This document shows positions 34,879 through 46,047 of a stretch of 64,000 nt of DNA, piece by piece; position 1 is the first letter of the stretch, and every line of letters starts with the position of its first letter. Position numbers and translations under genes: made by a program. This stretch comes from Spodoptera frugiperda (Eukaryota > Arthropoda > Insecta > Lepidoptera > Noctuidae): contig NC_064238.1 in the NCBI RefSeq assembly GCF_023101765.2, positions 7,736,116 to 7,800,115 of the forward strand, written 5' to 3'. The notes beneath the pieces were generated by a model. The model ran no database searches. It was not told the DNA's origin and saw only the letters and a list, made by a program, of their open reading frames with translations.

Positions 34879-37298
34879 TTGACCGTTCGCATTCGTTGCC
34901 GTCTGACATAAGTGTGACCATCGTACCTAATCTAAGTTAAAAATGCAAATATAGAAATCAAGTACAACTACAAAGTAGATAAAAAAAATACCTAAGTTTG
35001 CCTATTGCTTAGCAATGATAATTGTAATTTATCGATATCAAAGAATACATTCCTAATCATTATTTATGTTTTCTGTTTATATCTAAGTAATTAAGTATAA
35101 TAAATAATATATCGTTAAATATAAAAAACAGTAGATTTATTTTACCTATTTTAAATTTCACAATAAAATGTGCAGATAGTCACAACGACGACGTGTGTGC
35201 GAACAGTTTACTCCTTTGTAGAGAATCGTGGGGGGCAGAGTCTGACAAAGAATTTCGGAATCATGCTAAAGCATTTTATAGATACTTACACAGATAAAAT
35301 TATACGGTAGAGAATTGCTGACACGCACGCAAGTATAAGAAAAATATGAGACGCCACTGTGATGACGTCGTCGTCATATACGTCGATAGCGTCTTACTTT
35401 TTTTAAATTGTTCGTAGGTACTTGGGTAAGACCTAGATTTCCCCCTTCCTCGGGTTATTCCCGCTCGGTAACACCATTTCGTCAACACTGTTGACGATCG
35501 GGAAAAAAAGTTTCGTTCGTTCAGTGTCCATGAAAACTGATAATCCACCGATGATAGTGGAAGAGAAGTATAGAAGACGGGTTCACGGGTCGCCTGATGA
35601 TAAGCGATCAGCACCGCCCATAGGCAACAACAAAATCAGGGGTTTTGGAATGATATCGATGGTGTGGTAAATATGCTCGCTCCTATTACTAGTTACGATT
35701 ACGATTCCTCACACGGAACTATCTGTGATCCATAGATTGTTCATCTAGATGGATGTGAATTTATACGAATAAAAATAATAAAGGAAAAAACATCAATAAC
35801 ATTAATATCGCGAGCCGAACGAGGTTACAGGTTCAATTATCGAGCCGAACAAAATATTTATCATGTACACCGCATCTTTACAATGGGTTAGACAGATCAT
35901 ATTCAATGTAGGTAGCACGGAGTAGTCACTAGGTATTCGCCAGTAATGTTACGAGTCCCACGTAATCAAGTCATCGACACTATCATGTACCATAGTTTGT
36001 AAAATATTTACTTACCATCATTTCACGACTATCGTTGCGTACACAGCTGCTCTGTAACACCGACACCTGTGCGATTTCCGCGTAGGACACTTGTTGATGG
36101 CATGGCACTCTGCACGGAGCAACCTGTTGTTATGACGCACAGATTGTTTTGGGTTAAAACTATACAGTAAAACACATTTCAACCCAAAATAATTTGTTTC
36201 AGATAAACATTTGGATATCTCTGTACACATTCATGGTTGTTAGAACCATGGAGGTAGGTGGAATCTACATAGCGCCACCTAGTACGATTTTTACATACCC
36301 CTGCCAACACACACGCACTTGTCTTGTATGATACAAGACAAATGTCGGCAATAGTGGTTCCACAATCCGTTTCGTTTCTTTCGTTCAAACTTTCGTCCAT
36401 TCTATCTATCGAACCTACCTTAGCAATCCTAGCATACCTTCATTAGCTATCTAAGCATACCTTACTCAATTTTGCATCTACTTACTTTCATTATAAGTAT
36501 GATATTTTCAAAGTTACAGGGTGAGGCCCTGTAACATTCATACAAGCAGTAAAATTATTTTCAGATGCTTCACACCTCCCCCACTCTCCCCACTCCTGTT
36601 GTTTGTACACGTGTATAGGTACAGTCACCATTAAAAGTAGATGAACACATTTAGATTTCCAAAATTGCTGTACACTGTATTGTGTCTAAATTGGACAACA
36701 TAACAAGCACCCAAAATAATTTTCAATCATAAATAAGGTGACTTTTCAAGTCACTTAACCAAGTTATAATGAAAAAAGCAATACAAATTCTCGAATTTAA
36801 AGTTATTTGTATCATAATGAATAAGCTAAATTAATGTCAGCATGTAAATAATAAAAAATCTTGTTTTAAAAAAAATCAAAATACTGTTATATTTATACAT
36901 ACACAATAAATAAATTCATTATGAACATTAGTCTGGAACTTAAAATTGTATTCAGTTCTCTATACTTATCCATATGTAAGATCAATCTTGTTTTCATACT
37001 TGGTTACTACAAAATATTAAACAATATTTAGCTGAAAAACTGAAAATCTTATAAAAGTAGTTGGGAAAAAATAATAAAAGATCTTATTCATAAAAACATA
37101 CAATTAATTATTGTTTATAATAATATCCTACCACAACATTGTCATTTTAATAATTTTAAATGATACAAGGCATACATTTCTGAGGCAGCGTGGATGTCAT
37201 TTTTATGAATAAGATTACAGTCACATCATTAGTCAAATATATTCAGATATTGGAAGCATTGTTTTGTTTTTGGCTAATATCTGTTTCAAGTACATATC
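34879..37298. other. Convergent intergenic region, eas to Ssu72
   Basis: This holds the 3' flanks of two convergent genes. A LINE 3'-end fragment lies at about 35560-35640. An odd-centred 15-bp palindrome, GTCAACACTGTTGAC, is at 35481-35495. No coding exon is recognisable; short open frames at 35300-35614 and 36018-36400 carry no domain-like sequence. Confidence 0.5.
35560..35640 (-). repeat. LINE 3'-end fragment
   Basis: On the minus strand this reads TTGCCTATGGGCGGTGCTGA then TCGCTTATCATCAGGCGACC. A forward copy of the same module (GATCGCTTACCATCAGGTGA) precedes an A run at 57395-57453. The module is a widespread lepidopteran non-LTR 3' end. The element is 5'-truncated with no coding sequence. 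Confidence 0.55.
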
Positions 37299-37877
37299 TT
37301 AATAAAACATTATACAATTAAGAATTGGCCGGTGACATTTTCCTTCAAACTCATGTAATAGTTCATCAATATCGTTATCTAAATCATCACTTTGAGCCAT
37401 CTTAGTGACCATGTCACTGATCAAGAATGCACCAATAGTTGCTTCTTCATGGTTGTCTTGTATGTCCATATTCACAACATGGACTGGCTGGTTATACACT
37501 GATCTCCTTGATCCAAACCACTCAATAACTTGGTCGTACACCCTTTCTTCACACGTAATTATAACATCAAATCTCTCTGTTGATATCTGAAACTTCTCTG
37601 GGCTGGGCTTGATTCTTCTGTTTCTATCTAACATATGTAGAATGCCATTCTGTGTATAGTATACTTTGTCCTTCTCCAACAAATCGTTGTAAATGTCGTC
37701 GTACGGGACTCCAAATTCATAACAATTCGGTCGATCTGCAGAAGCACCTGGTAACTTAACCTTTTCTCCTGTTCCATAAGACTTTACGTTGAAGCCTTTC
37801 TTCGCCAGAAATGCATGAGCCTCCATACTTCGATTCATGTTCGAAGAACATACAACCGCTATGTAGATATCACACAT
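37299..37877 (-). CDS. Ssu72: Ssu72 RNA polymerase II CTD Ser5 phosphatase
   Basis: This is a single coding exon of 192 residues, the normal length. Ssu72 is a cysteine phosphatase of the low-molecular-weight PTP fold. It removes Ser5/Ser7 phosphate from the RNA polymerase II tail as part of the cleavage-polyadenylation machinery. The P-loop CX5R is VCSSNMNRS, with Cys10 as nucleophile and Arg16. The conserved LPGxSxDRPN-type stretch (KLPGASADRPNCYEFGVPY) and the VVNMDIQDNHEEA stretch with the general-acid Asp follow, as does the C-terminal FEGKCHRPILNCIMFY. The gene lacks coding introns. It lies head to head with mRpL22 (740 bp between start codons). Confidence 0.97.
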   Translation of the reverse strand: MCDIYIAVVCSSNMNRSMEAHAFLAKKGFNVKSYGTGEKVKLPGASADRPNCYEFGVPYDDIYNDLLEKDKVYYTQNGILHMLDRNRRIKPSPEKFQISTERFDVIITCEERVYDQVIEWFGSRRSVYNQPVHVVNMDIQDNHEEATIGAFLISDMVTKMAQSDDLDNDIDELLHEFEGKCHRPILNCIMFY

Positions 37878-38377
37878 TGTTTACAATGAACTTCGATTCT
37901 AGAGTGTAAAAAATAAATAAAACATTGCGATTAGTTATAACTTGCATAGAATAGTCATCGCATTTTCAACTTTTATAAGATACAAAGACGCATCATTAAA
38001 CTACAATAAATTCGTCTATATTGTGATTATTACCGCGTATTAATGACCCCGAGAAATTAATTGTAGAAAAATCACACGAAGATTCATTCATAGATAATGA
38101 ATGAAAGACAGATTTGGTTTTGTCACGAACGTCACGAAATCATGGCATGGTTTTGGCAATATTGGCAACGTCAATTGTTTTTTTTTTAATAAATTGTGTA
38201 TGGTGACATGGATACACGTCTTTTTATCTACTATAAAGTATAAACCAAGGACGTTAAAAAAACTCTTTTTCAGTTTATTGCTGCATTTATAATATCGACT
38301 AACTATTTAGTTTTTCTGATAGGACGAGTGCAATTCATAGCTCTAGCGGAACAATCTGTCATCCTGTTTTCTTTAAC

Positions 38378-38395
38378 TGTCAAATGTCAATGTCA
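38378..38395. promoter_or_regulatory. TGTCA triplet upstream of mRpL22 / Ssu72
   Basis: TGTCA starts at 38378, 38385 and 38391, with one more at 38357. The run TGTCAAATGTCAATGTCAAA closely matches the arrangement at 16549. It is 222 bp upstream of the mRpL22 ATG and 500 bp upstream of the Ssu72 ATG. Confidence 0.5.
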
Positions 38396-38616
38396 AACGA
38401 TTTCACTGAAATGTGAATGTCGGATCCATTTATTTTAGGTTAAATTTTCCCCTATAGTTATTCTTATTAAATATTAACTATTTGGGTTACATTCACAATT
38501 AATGAAGTTTCGTGAGCAATAATAGATAATATTTTATTCTCCGATTTCATTGTAAAGAGTATGTTAAGTGCACTATTTTTGGTATAATACGGTTTGATAA
38601 CCCATTGCCAGTAAAC

Positions 38617-39985
38617 ATGAATAGTTTCCTGAAAAACTTATTTATTACAAGTTTGAAATCAAACCAGCTAAAAAGTATACACACCAGTGCGTCAGCTTTA
38701 GCATGGTCTAGAACAGACAACATACCGAAAAGTTTTTTGAGACATAATCAAAAGATATATCCTCCTCAATCACCCGATGAAGAACCCAGGCCTGCAGTAA
38801 GTTATGAATTTTGAACCAGATAGTTTTATAGAATACATTACCAATAAAAAATCCAAAGTTACAGTTATTTTATGTTGTTGTGTAATAAAATTAATTTTAC
38901 AGCATTACATTGACTGTAATTTAGAATGCAAGTTTAATTTAGTCTAACTTTTATAAGTATCTTAAAATTGTAACTAGGTATAACTAGGCACAATAAACAC
39001 AACTTTTAGGTGAATAATTAGTATTTAAAATTCTAAAGATGAACACAAACAAAAGTATTCATGTCTTAATATTCCTTAAACAATTACTTCAAACTATAAT
39101 AGCAACTATTCTAGTTAGACTAGAGATTGAAATCCATTTGAAGGCATAATCTTCTAAAGGTATAATTTGTCTTGACCATCTTTATATTGTTCCTGAAATT
39201 ATAAGATAGGAGTTAGACAACTATTATTATTATGCAAGTAATTCCTATTAATTGTGTGCATCTTTAAATACTTGGGACCCTTACAAACAATTATTATCAT
39301 AGCTCTAGCATATTTCTCTTTTGACAAAACTGTAATTATTATTTTTATATTTTCAGTTTGTATGTCATCAAAAGACCAACATAAAATACAGCCCTGAAAA
39401 GCTGTGGTACATTGCCAGTTTTGTCAGAGGTATGACGGTTGATGAAGCTATAAAACAACTCAGTTTTGTACCAAAAAAGGGAGCAATATTTGTTAAAGAA
39501 GCCATACTTGAAGCTCAAGAACTAGCTGTAAAAGAACACAATGTTGAATTCAAAAGCAATTTGTGGGTTGGTAAGTAGCTAACTGTTTTTTTTTTCTATC
39601 TAATGTACATTACGTGTTTGTCTCCCAAGCATTCCTTGCTACCGTAAGCCACCATGACCTGCGTGTATTAACAACTTCCTGTACCCATAACATTTAATAT
39701 ACAAAGTCTACACTCAGTCAAAAAAACCATAGCCTAAAATAATATTTCACTTATATTTTTTTAGCTGAATCTTTTGCTAATAAAGGAATGGTAGTAAAGG
39801 GAATAAGAAGACATGCCAGAGGTCGTATGGGCCAAGTGAGGTACCAGTTCAGTCACTATTTTGTGAGGTTGGAGGAGGGGAAACCACCAGCAGACTACTA
39901 TAAGAGAAATCCACAGACACCTCAACAACAACTTGCTAATTGGCTGGAACAAATGAGGAAGAGAAAGATTATAAATTCATATTAA
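38617..39985 (+). CDS. mRpL22: Mitochondrial ribosomal protein L22 (uL22m)
   Basis: Three exons, 38617-38796, 39357-39570 and 39765-39985, encode 204 residues. This is a large-subunit protein of the mitochondrial ribosome, lining the exit tunnel. The N-terminus is rich in Ser, Thr, Lys and hydrophobic residues with no acidic residue for about 37 positions, as in a matrix-targeting presequence. The L22 core is SPEKLWYIASFVRGMTVDEA and then QLSFVPKKGA, the helix pair and loop start of uL22. The C-terminal beta-hairpin region has KGIRRHARGRMG, equivalent to the conserved GRxxR-type basic hairpin. The start is taken at ATG 38617, since the frame upstream has only a TTG. Confidence 0.94.
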
Positions 39986-40576
39986 GTTGTACATCATTTA
40001 TTAATTCGATTATTTAGAAATATAAATTAGCATAGAATCATTTATCTTTATTATTTCATCTTTTATAATTTCCCTACTGTTATCAAAATATCTTTTTAAC
40101 TACTTTAAAGACATATTTTATGGTAAAACTTAACTAGTTTAAGTCACAAATTTGATAAAAATAAATTATTATTGCTATGTACTATAGTATTCCATTAAAC
40201 TATAATTTATTGGGTTGATTACATTTCTAACTAAATTATTATTTATACTACAAAAGTATAAATTAATATTCATATCAGAATATTAGTCTAATTAAGAGAT
40301 ACTTAATAAAATAATATAAATGTTTTTCTAAACTTAATTGTAATGGGTGTTCGTGATTATTAATAGCTAAGCAAGCCCAATAGAAGCTTAGTTATGGCTG
40401 TGTTCAATCTTCTTAGATATTTTTTAAACCACTTAATTTACCCTGGTAGTAATACTTTAAGATTAATAACATGAAAGTCTCATAGAAATAGGCAAGCAAT
40501 ATAAAAAATAGTGATAAACGAACTACAAAGCAAAGGGTAATTTATATGGATAGCTTAACCTATGACATAAAAGTGA
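39986..40576. other. Convergent 3' flanks of mRpL22 and SLC35A
   Basis: About 590 bp of AT-rich sequence lies between two stop codons. Several AATAAA-type signals occur on both strands (for example AATAAATTATT near 40161 and AATAAAATAATA near 40306). No gene or repeat is recognised. Confidence 0.5.
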
Positions 40577-42655
40577 TCATACATTTAAAGAATTCCGGGG
40601 CTCTGGTTTCTTGGGTACATAACCATAAAGGAAAATTGAAAATATCACGAATATTGTGCCAATAGCAAACTGTACAGTTAGGTTGAAATTGAATATGTAG
40701 ATGGAGGCTACACAAGATATGATGATCGCAACTGATGTTGCAAAACCCTTTAATATGTTATCTGCGTATTTTACGACCACAGCAACTATGAGACCCCCTG
40801 CTGCTTGCAATAAGACTAGATACCAAACAAAAGCATCAAAGCCTTTCAATAAATTGTTTTGTGTTCCTTCATTTATAAGGTAAGTAATGGTTCCGAATGG
40901 CAATGATAATAAACTCAACTGCACATTTCTCATCCATACCTGAAACAATATAAGTCACAGTTTATATAAAATATAAGTGTGTGAGTCACAAAATATTAAG
41001 AAAATTCCCCGATAAATATCATTTGACTAGTTGCGATTAGAAATTCTCGACGCCGAACGTGTTATCCAACCAAAGCATTTTAATTTCTAACTTATTTTGA
41101 GATTATTATGTTTTGTTTTTCATAAATAAGGCGTGGGTAGTAAAACTAACTGCTGAAATGAATCAGTAATTATGAAATACATTTTTTGTGATACACAGGG
41201 AAATTTATCACCCGGACGAAGTCGTGGCGAATTGATAGTTACGTATTAAATTACAATAACAACTGGACGACCTTGAGCATCGCCTTTTGTATAATTACAA
41301 CATAATACAGTAGAAACCGTTTTATTGCTATGCAAATTGAATTAAAAGAATGATGTGGAGACAGGTGTTCAGTATTCACATTAGACAAAACTGTTTACTT
41401 CACAGGTGGCACCAGCAGTGCAGTCAATAATCGCCCTTACTGCTTATACAATAAAGATAAGAGATTCAAGGACAAAGTGTGGTTGACCACTTCGTTTGTT
41501 AGGAAATAAAGACGAATAAACAATGCTATCTAAATATTAATAAACAACTTAGTTACAATAGCACTTACAGATATGTCTGATTCTTTAAGTACTTTCTCAA
41601 AGTATATTCCTGCGAAACCAGACAAGAAACATGCTGCTAGAGCGGCACTAAATCCTATGATCTTGGATTGCTCTGGTAAATGTGATTTGACATGTGCTTT
41701 TTCTGTTGAAGACAATTGTACAATAGCTACACCAGCTGCTAAGATAACTAATGCCAGCCACTGCCACTTTTTGAGCTGTCTTTTCAATACCACAACAGCA
41801 AAAAACGCTGTTGTTAATATTTTTAGCTGATATGTAACCTGGAAACAGAACACAAATATTATTATACATAGGAAACTCAACAATGTAATTATTAATTCAA
41901 TTTGGTTAAATATAAAGTGATAGATTTGCTATGAATATTTAACTAAAATATTACCTGGTAAGTAGCAGCATCTAAATTAGATGCTGACACATAGAGCAAA
42001 TTGTTCTGTACTATGTACAGAAATGAGGGCACACATACTCTTAAAGTGTCTCGAATATTCAATACAACTATTTTGTACATAGATTGGACCCCTTTTTCTA
42101 CACCACCAGATTCGTGCATAACAAGACCTATGCATATTATAAGTTTAAACACTTCTGCCATTAACACAGCTGAAATATGATAAAAACAAATGGTTAATGC
42201 ATGTTGACACTGATTAGAGTTCTCTGTAACATACTTTTTATTGTATGATGATAAGAGAGTAAAGAATTAAAACAATATTTACCAGCTGCTGATGAAAACA
42301 TTTCTACATCTCTAGTTCGGGCATACCTCATGCTAAGCCCTAATGCTGCATTTTGTACTGTTAGTATCACCAAGCTTACATACTTAATATATCCTGTAAA
42401 CAATACAATAATAATTATATTATCTGTAAATTAGTCTATTTTATAATCAATGTTTTTTTAAAATTAAATATATTTCTTACCATAATTATTAAATCTTCGA
42501 TTATTTGATTTTTTTGCGTCACTGTCCATTTCTTCTGGTGTGTTAGGTTCTGGTTCTGGTGCTGCCGTTGCCGAGTCCTGAAGTTGTTCTGCTTCTTCAC
42601 TCAATACAGGTTCTGACTTTACTACAGCCTCCTCAGGTGTGTCAGTTGGATTCAT
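40577..42655 (-). CDS. SLC35A-type Golgi nucleotide-sugar transporter (UDP-galactose/UDP-GlcNAc)
   Basis: Five exons, 42481-42655, 42283-42393, 41955-42169, 41569-41838 and 40577-40939, give 377 residues. It is an antiporter of the drug/metabolite superfamily that carries UDP-sugars into the Golgi in exchange for UMP. The first 60 residues are acidic and Pro-rich (PEPEPNTPEEMDSDAKK) and cytosolic. The core begins YIKYVSLVILTVQNAALGLS and has the family signatures VLMAEVFKLIICI, VPSFLYIVQNNLLYVSASNL, TYQLKILTTAFFAVVVLKR, and near the end LKGFATSVAIIISCVAS. The LKGFATS stretch is typical of SLC35A1/A2/A3. Substrate between UDP-Gal and UDP-GlcNAc is not decided by sequence alone. A degraded Helitron-like end (CCCGGACGAAGTCGTGGCG) lies in the last intron at about 41212. 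Confidence 0.93.
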
Positions 42656-43369
42656 AGGAACCTTTTAAAATGATAATATACACATTAAATAAATTAATGA
42701 TAAGTCAACTGATTAAATCACTACTAATTTGATTTTTGGCAAAGATATAACTTAACACATATTTTTTATTGCCGTGTCTAAACTAAATGATAAGAGTGTA
42801 ATCGCGAATACGTGGAATCTATTCAGTATAAAACTAGTGTGAGTGATTGTGATATGGAGTCAACATAAATTCTATGTCAATGCAGTGCCAAAGTGATTTA
42901 AATATTACTTACAACACCACATTTTTATTTTTGGCTAGTACCAACAAACCATAACAGGAAGCTGTTTTGATTTTGCTATATGAAGATCTGGGAGTAAATA
43001 AAATTTAACTTATAGTTTCTATTTAAATTCACACATTATAAATATTATAAACACAATGTAATTATAGTATGGGATAGTGTACCGTTTTTAGTCTTCAGTT
43101 TAATACATTTACTAGGTAATTATTAATATTAAAGTGTATATTATATTGAACTTTTCACTTGTTTAATAATATTATTAAATACGAATTAAGTTTACTGTTG
43201 ACGTCGGCAACTTGCTGCAATACAAAATGCAACGTCAATGAACTGTTGACATTTGCTTGACATTAAAACCTTTCACATTCTTAGTCTAGAATTGCCAGTA
43301 AAAAAATGCATTTTATTCACACGGTGTAAATCACACCTTATTATTTAACATAATCTTAAATTGAAAATC
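42656..43369. promoter_or_regulatory. Upstream region of SLC35A gene with TGACA sites
   Basis: This is noncoding. A cluster at 43197-43262 contains TTGACG (43198), CGTCAA (43233) and two TGACA (43247 and 43258), 540-610 bp upstream of the ATG. The rest is AT-rich with no recognisable gene. Confidence 0.4.
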
Positions 43370-44311
43370 TGAATAATTGAAAATTATTAATAATTTTACC
43401 AAATTATTAATAATAACCACATGTTTTGGTAAATGTGAATAATCGATCGAAATTTATTACTTTTTGTAGAAATTATTAATAATTCACGACACATATTGGT
43501 GAAAGTAATAAAATAAATATAAACTCAATGTTTTTTGACCAGCAGGTATTTATTTATTATATTAACACAGTCTTACGATTATATTAATTAGAAATCACAC
43601 AAACAAGGTTACTTGTACTTGCTTTAAAACGAAAGGACAACAAATTCACACATTCTGAACTAGAATATTAAATAGTGCCCTTCTAGGGCACATTTATCTG
43701 GGCTCGCTGTCATTGCAGCGGTAAGTCCCCTGTTTGAGTAGTGGCTAGAGAGACGCCACGGCGTCCTCACCGCCTGACGCAGTTGCTTACCGGACATGGG
43801 AGTTTGGGTAGGTTCCTGTTACTGATTGGGCGGGAGGTACGCACGGGTGTCATCACTGCGAGGACCGCCCGGAGGACACGGTGGAACATAAGGTGGCGGT
43901 CTGCCGTGCAAGGGCTGATCACCACCGTGTCCTCAGGGATGTGGTCAGTGACGACGACCTCTCGCGCCATGCATTGGTTCAGGCCATGGTACGAAGCAAG
44001 GGGGACTGGGATGCCGTCCACCTTTTGCGAAGCCGTCATGCTAGCTAAAGAAGAGGCGAGGCGCGTGAGAGAACGAACCTCCTCACGCCCCAGCCGTCGC
44101 TAGACACTCTGGGCGTCGGGGATCGTGCAAGGGATTGTACAAGTACAATATATTGCCGTTTAAATTAAAATTAAAATGACATCTTGGCCACTTATTACAT
44201 TTATCACCACTAGGGTACAATTATTAATAATAACCGATAAATGTGATAAATTTATCACTTTTACCTCGAGTTTCGGTATATAGATAATTATTAATAATTT
44301 TCAATTATTCA
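43370..44311. mobile_element. AT-rich element with 26-bp perfect terminal inverted repeats
   Basis: The left end (43370-43395) starts TGAATAATTGAAAATTATTA. The right end (44286-44311) is its exact inverse over 26 bp. The palindrome-like word ATTATTAATAAT recurs inside near 43403, 43472, 44220 and 44289, together with AATAATAACC next to AAATGTGA at both sides. The centre (43656-44170) holds a LINE fragment. No clear target duplication was found. It is likely a MITE or related DNA element into which the LINE inserted. Confidence 0.6.
43656..44170 (+). pseudogene. R1-like LINE ORF2 3' end, decayed
   Basis: This is much more GC-rich than its surroundings. Translated in two frames it gives the C-terminus of a non-LTR ORF2: LTGHGSLGRFLLLIGREVR, then after a shift near 43845 the zinc-knuckle CHHCEDRPEDTVEHKVAVC (C-X2-C-X9-H-X4-C), then VLRDVVSDDDLSRHALVQAM. 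After a second shift it gives FCEAVMLAKEEARRVRERTS and a stop at 44101-44103. The layout is that of lepidopteran R1-clade elements. It is 5'-truncated and has two frameshifts. Confidence 0.8.
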
Positions 44312-44775
44312 CTCTAACCGTAACAAGTACATGTTTATTTAAAAATTCTATACAATTTAGAATTAAGTTTATCATGTTGTGAAACCTATTAACGTATTTT
44401 TAGCATAACACGAGATTACTATACGTTTAACGAGATCGAAACTAGAGTGCGTTCGGCGCTTTCGTTCGAGGGTGGATTCAAAATTTGCCTAGAAAACTGC
44501 AAATACATTATTATTTCAATTACTTTGTTGTCAGACTATTGGTTTAGCTGATTGTATGAAACTGTTAGAAACAATTTTTAAATGTTCCATTGACCGGTAC
44601 TATTCATTTATCTGCATTATAACGAACACAAGACATCTATAAAGAAAATTCCACCATCTCCAATCTATGAGAAAATGACATGACGAGAAAAGAGAAACAA
44701 AATAATTGCTTTATAAGGTTTTAATTAAACATCTAAAACATAAATTATAATTGATTACTTAATTACAACACTTAT

Positions 44776-45634
44776 TTATTGATCATTTTCAAAATCAGCA
44801 GGATTCTTGCGTGCAAGGCGCTTGTGCTCCCTCTCTACACCTTCATAGACCAGGTAACCAAGGATGAAAGCTGAAATAATGGAAAATAACATTAAAAATT
44901 ATTATCAACAGATATCTGTCCTATGAAGTTAATACTACATGGTACACACACATTGAAAAATTCTGATTTAAATTTAATACTGGATTGTTTATGAAGTGGT
45001 AATCTAGTTAAGTTTGTTACTGAAGCAAAAAGTGAGATTACTTCGAGTTACAAATGAATTCAATTTAACATTTTAATGAGAAACAAATTTTCATATTCTA
45101 TTCTATAATATTCTAACTTCTAAGTACTACAATGTTAGGGTTAGATATTGGCCACCATTTTTACTGCGAATAACCCATTACAATTGATTTTTAAAATCTT
45201 TTAACACACACATAACTAGTAGAGCTTTTCTCCATTCTGGTATGTTTCATATAACAATGTTGTTCTTTATAATATAGTAGAATATCCACAATAAGACAAT
45301 ACTTATCAAGAAAATTACGACTAAATTTAACCAATCCATGATAATAATCATAAATTGCATAAGTCTAAGAAACTTCAAGAATTCTTTCGATAATCTAAGG
45401 GATAATCTCCTCATCTATTAAAATCCGCCTCTAGGGATATTCACTGAGTAAACTAGCAATTTATATCATCAAAAACTTACGTGGGGCGACCTTAAAGACG
45501 CTCTCACGGAATCTGCGGAACATGTTGGGGATTCCATTGGATACAGCTCCAGCATATGCACGTTGTTCATGTGGCGACAACTTGTAGGTGATCAATCCAC
45601 GGATTTTAGCAAGCTCTCCGAAGTGTTTTCCCAT
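44776..45634 (-). CDS. UQCR-Q: Cytochrome bc1 complex subunit 8 (canonical UQCRQ/QP-C)
   Basis: Two exons, 45481-45634 and 44776-44870, encode 82 residues, the usual length. This is a small one-helix subunit of respiratory complex III in the mitochondrial inner membrane. The N-terminus is MGKHFGELAKIRGLITYKLS then PHEQRAYAG, and the middle is NMFRRFRESVFKVAP. The membrane helix is PFILGYLVYEG, and the C-terminus is ARKNPADFENDQ, close to the vertebrate pattern SKRKNPA..ENDK. It shares intron position and phase with the divergent copy at 27037-27731. It is head to head with CCDC22 (413 bp between start codons). Confidence 0.95.
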
Positions 45635-45713
45635 TTTCGGTTACTGATTTTATACTGAAAACTGAATTATATAACCAATAATGCAGCTCAGCTCGCTCCA
45701 CTATTATTTCAAA

Positions 45714-45866
45714 TGTCAAATAAATTGACATTGACACAAAGTTGCCATAGAATATAGAGAGTTGTCTGGTATGACCAAAAAGTAGTTTCTTTTTTTCCCT
45801 TCAAATCAGCTGCTTTTCTCTGACATTGCCATGAATTATTTTTGTTATTGCCAAATGTCAACGTCA
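45714..45866. promoter_or_regulatory. TGACA/TGTCA sites between UQCR-Q and CCDC22
   Basis: TGTCA at 45714 and TGACA at 45726 and 45732 form a tight trio 80-100 bp upstream of the UQCR-Q ATG. TGACA at 45821, TGTCA at 45856 and CGTCA at 45862 lie 180-230 bp upstream of the CCDC22 ATG. Confidence 0.5.
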
Positions 45867-46047
45867 AAATTAATCAAATTCGTAAACGAGAAGGGTGTTT
45901 GGTGGGCGATTTCGATGTTTTCTATTTAAAATAGTTATTTACATCGATTGCTTAACAAGAACCAACTTTTAGATTAATCCAGATCCGACGAAAATATTAT
46001 TTCTGTTTACTTTGATCCGATAGAGTGCTTGTCAGTGGGTAGTAACT

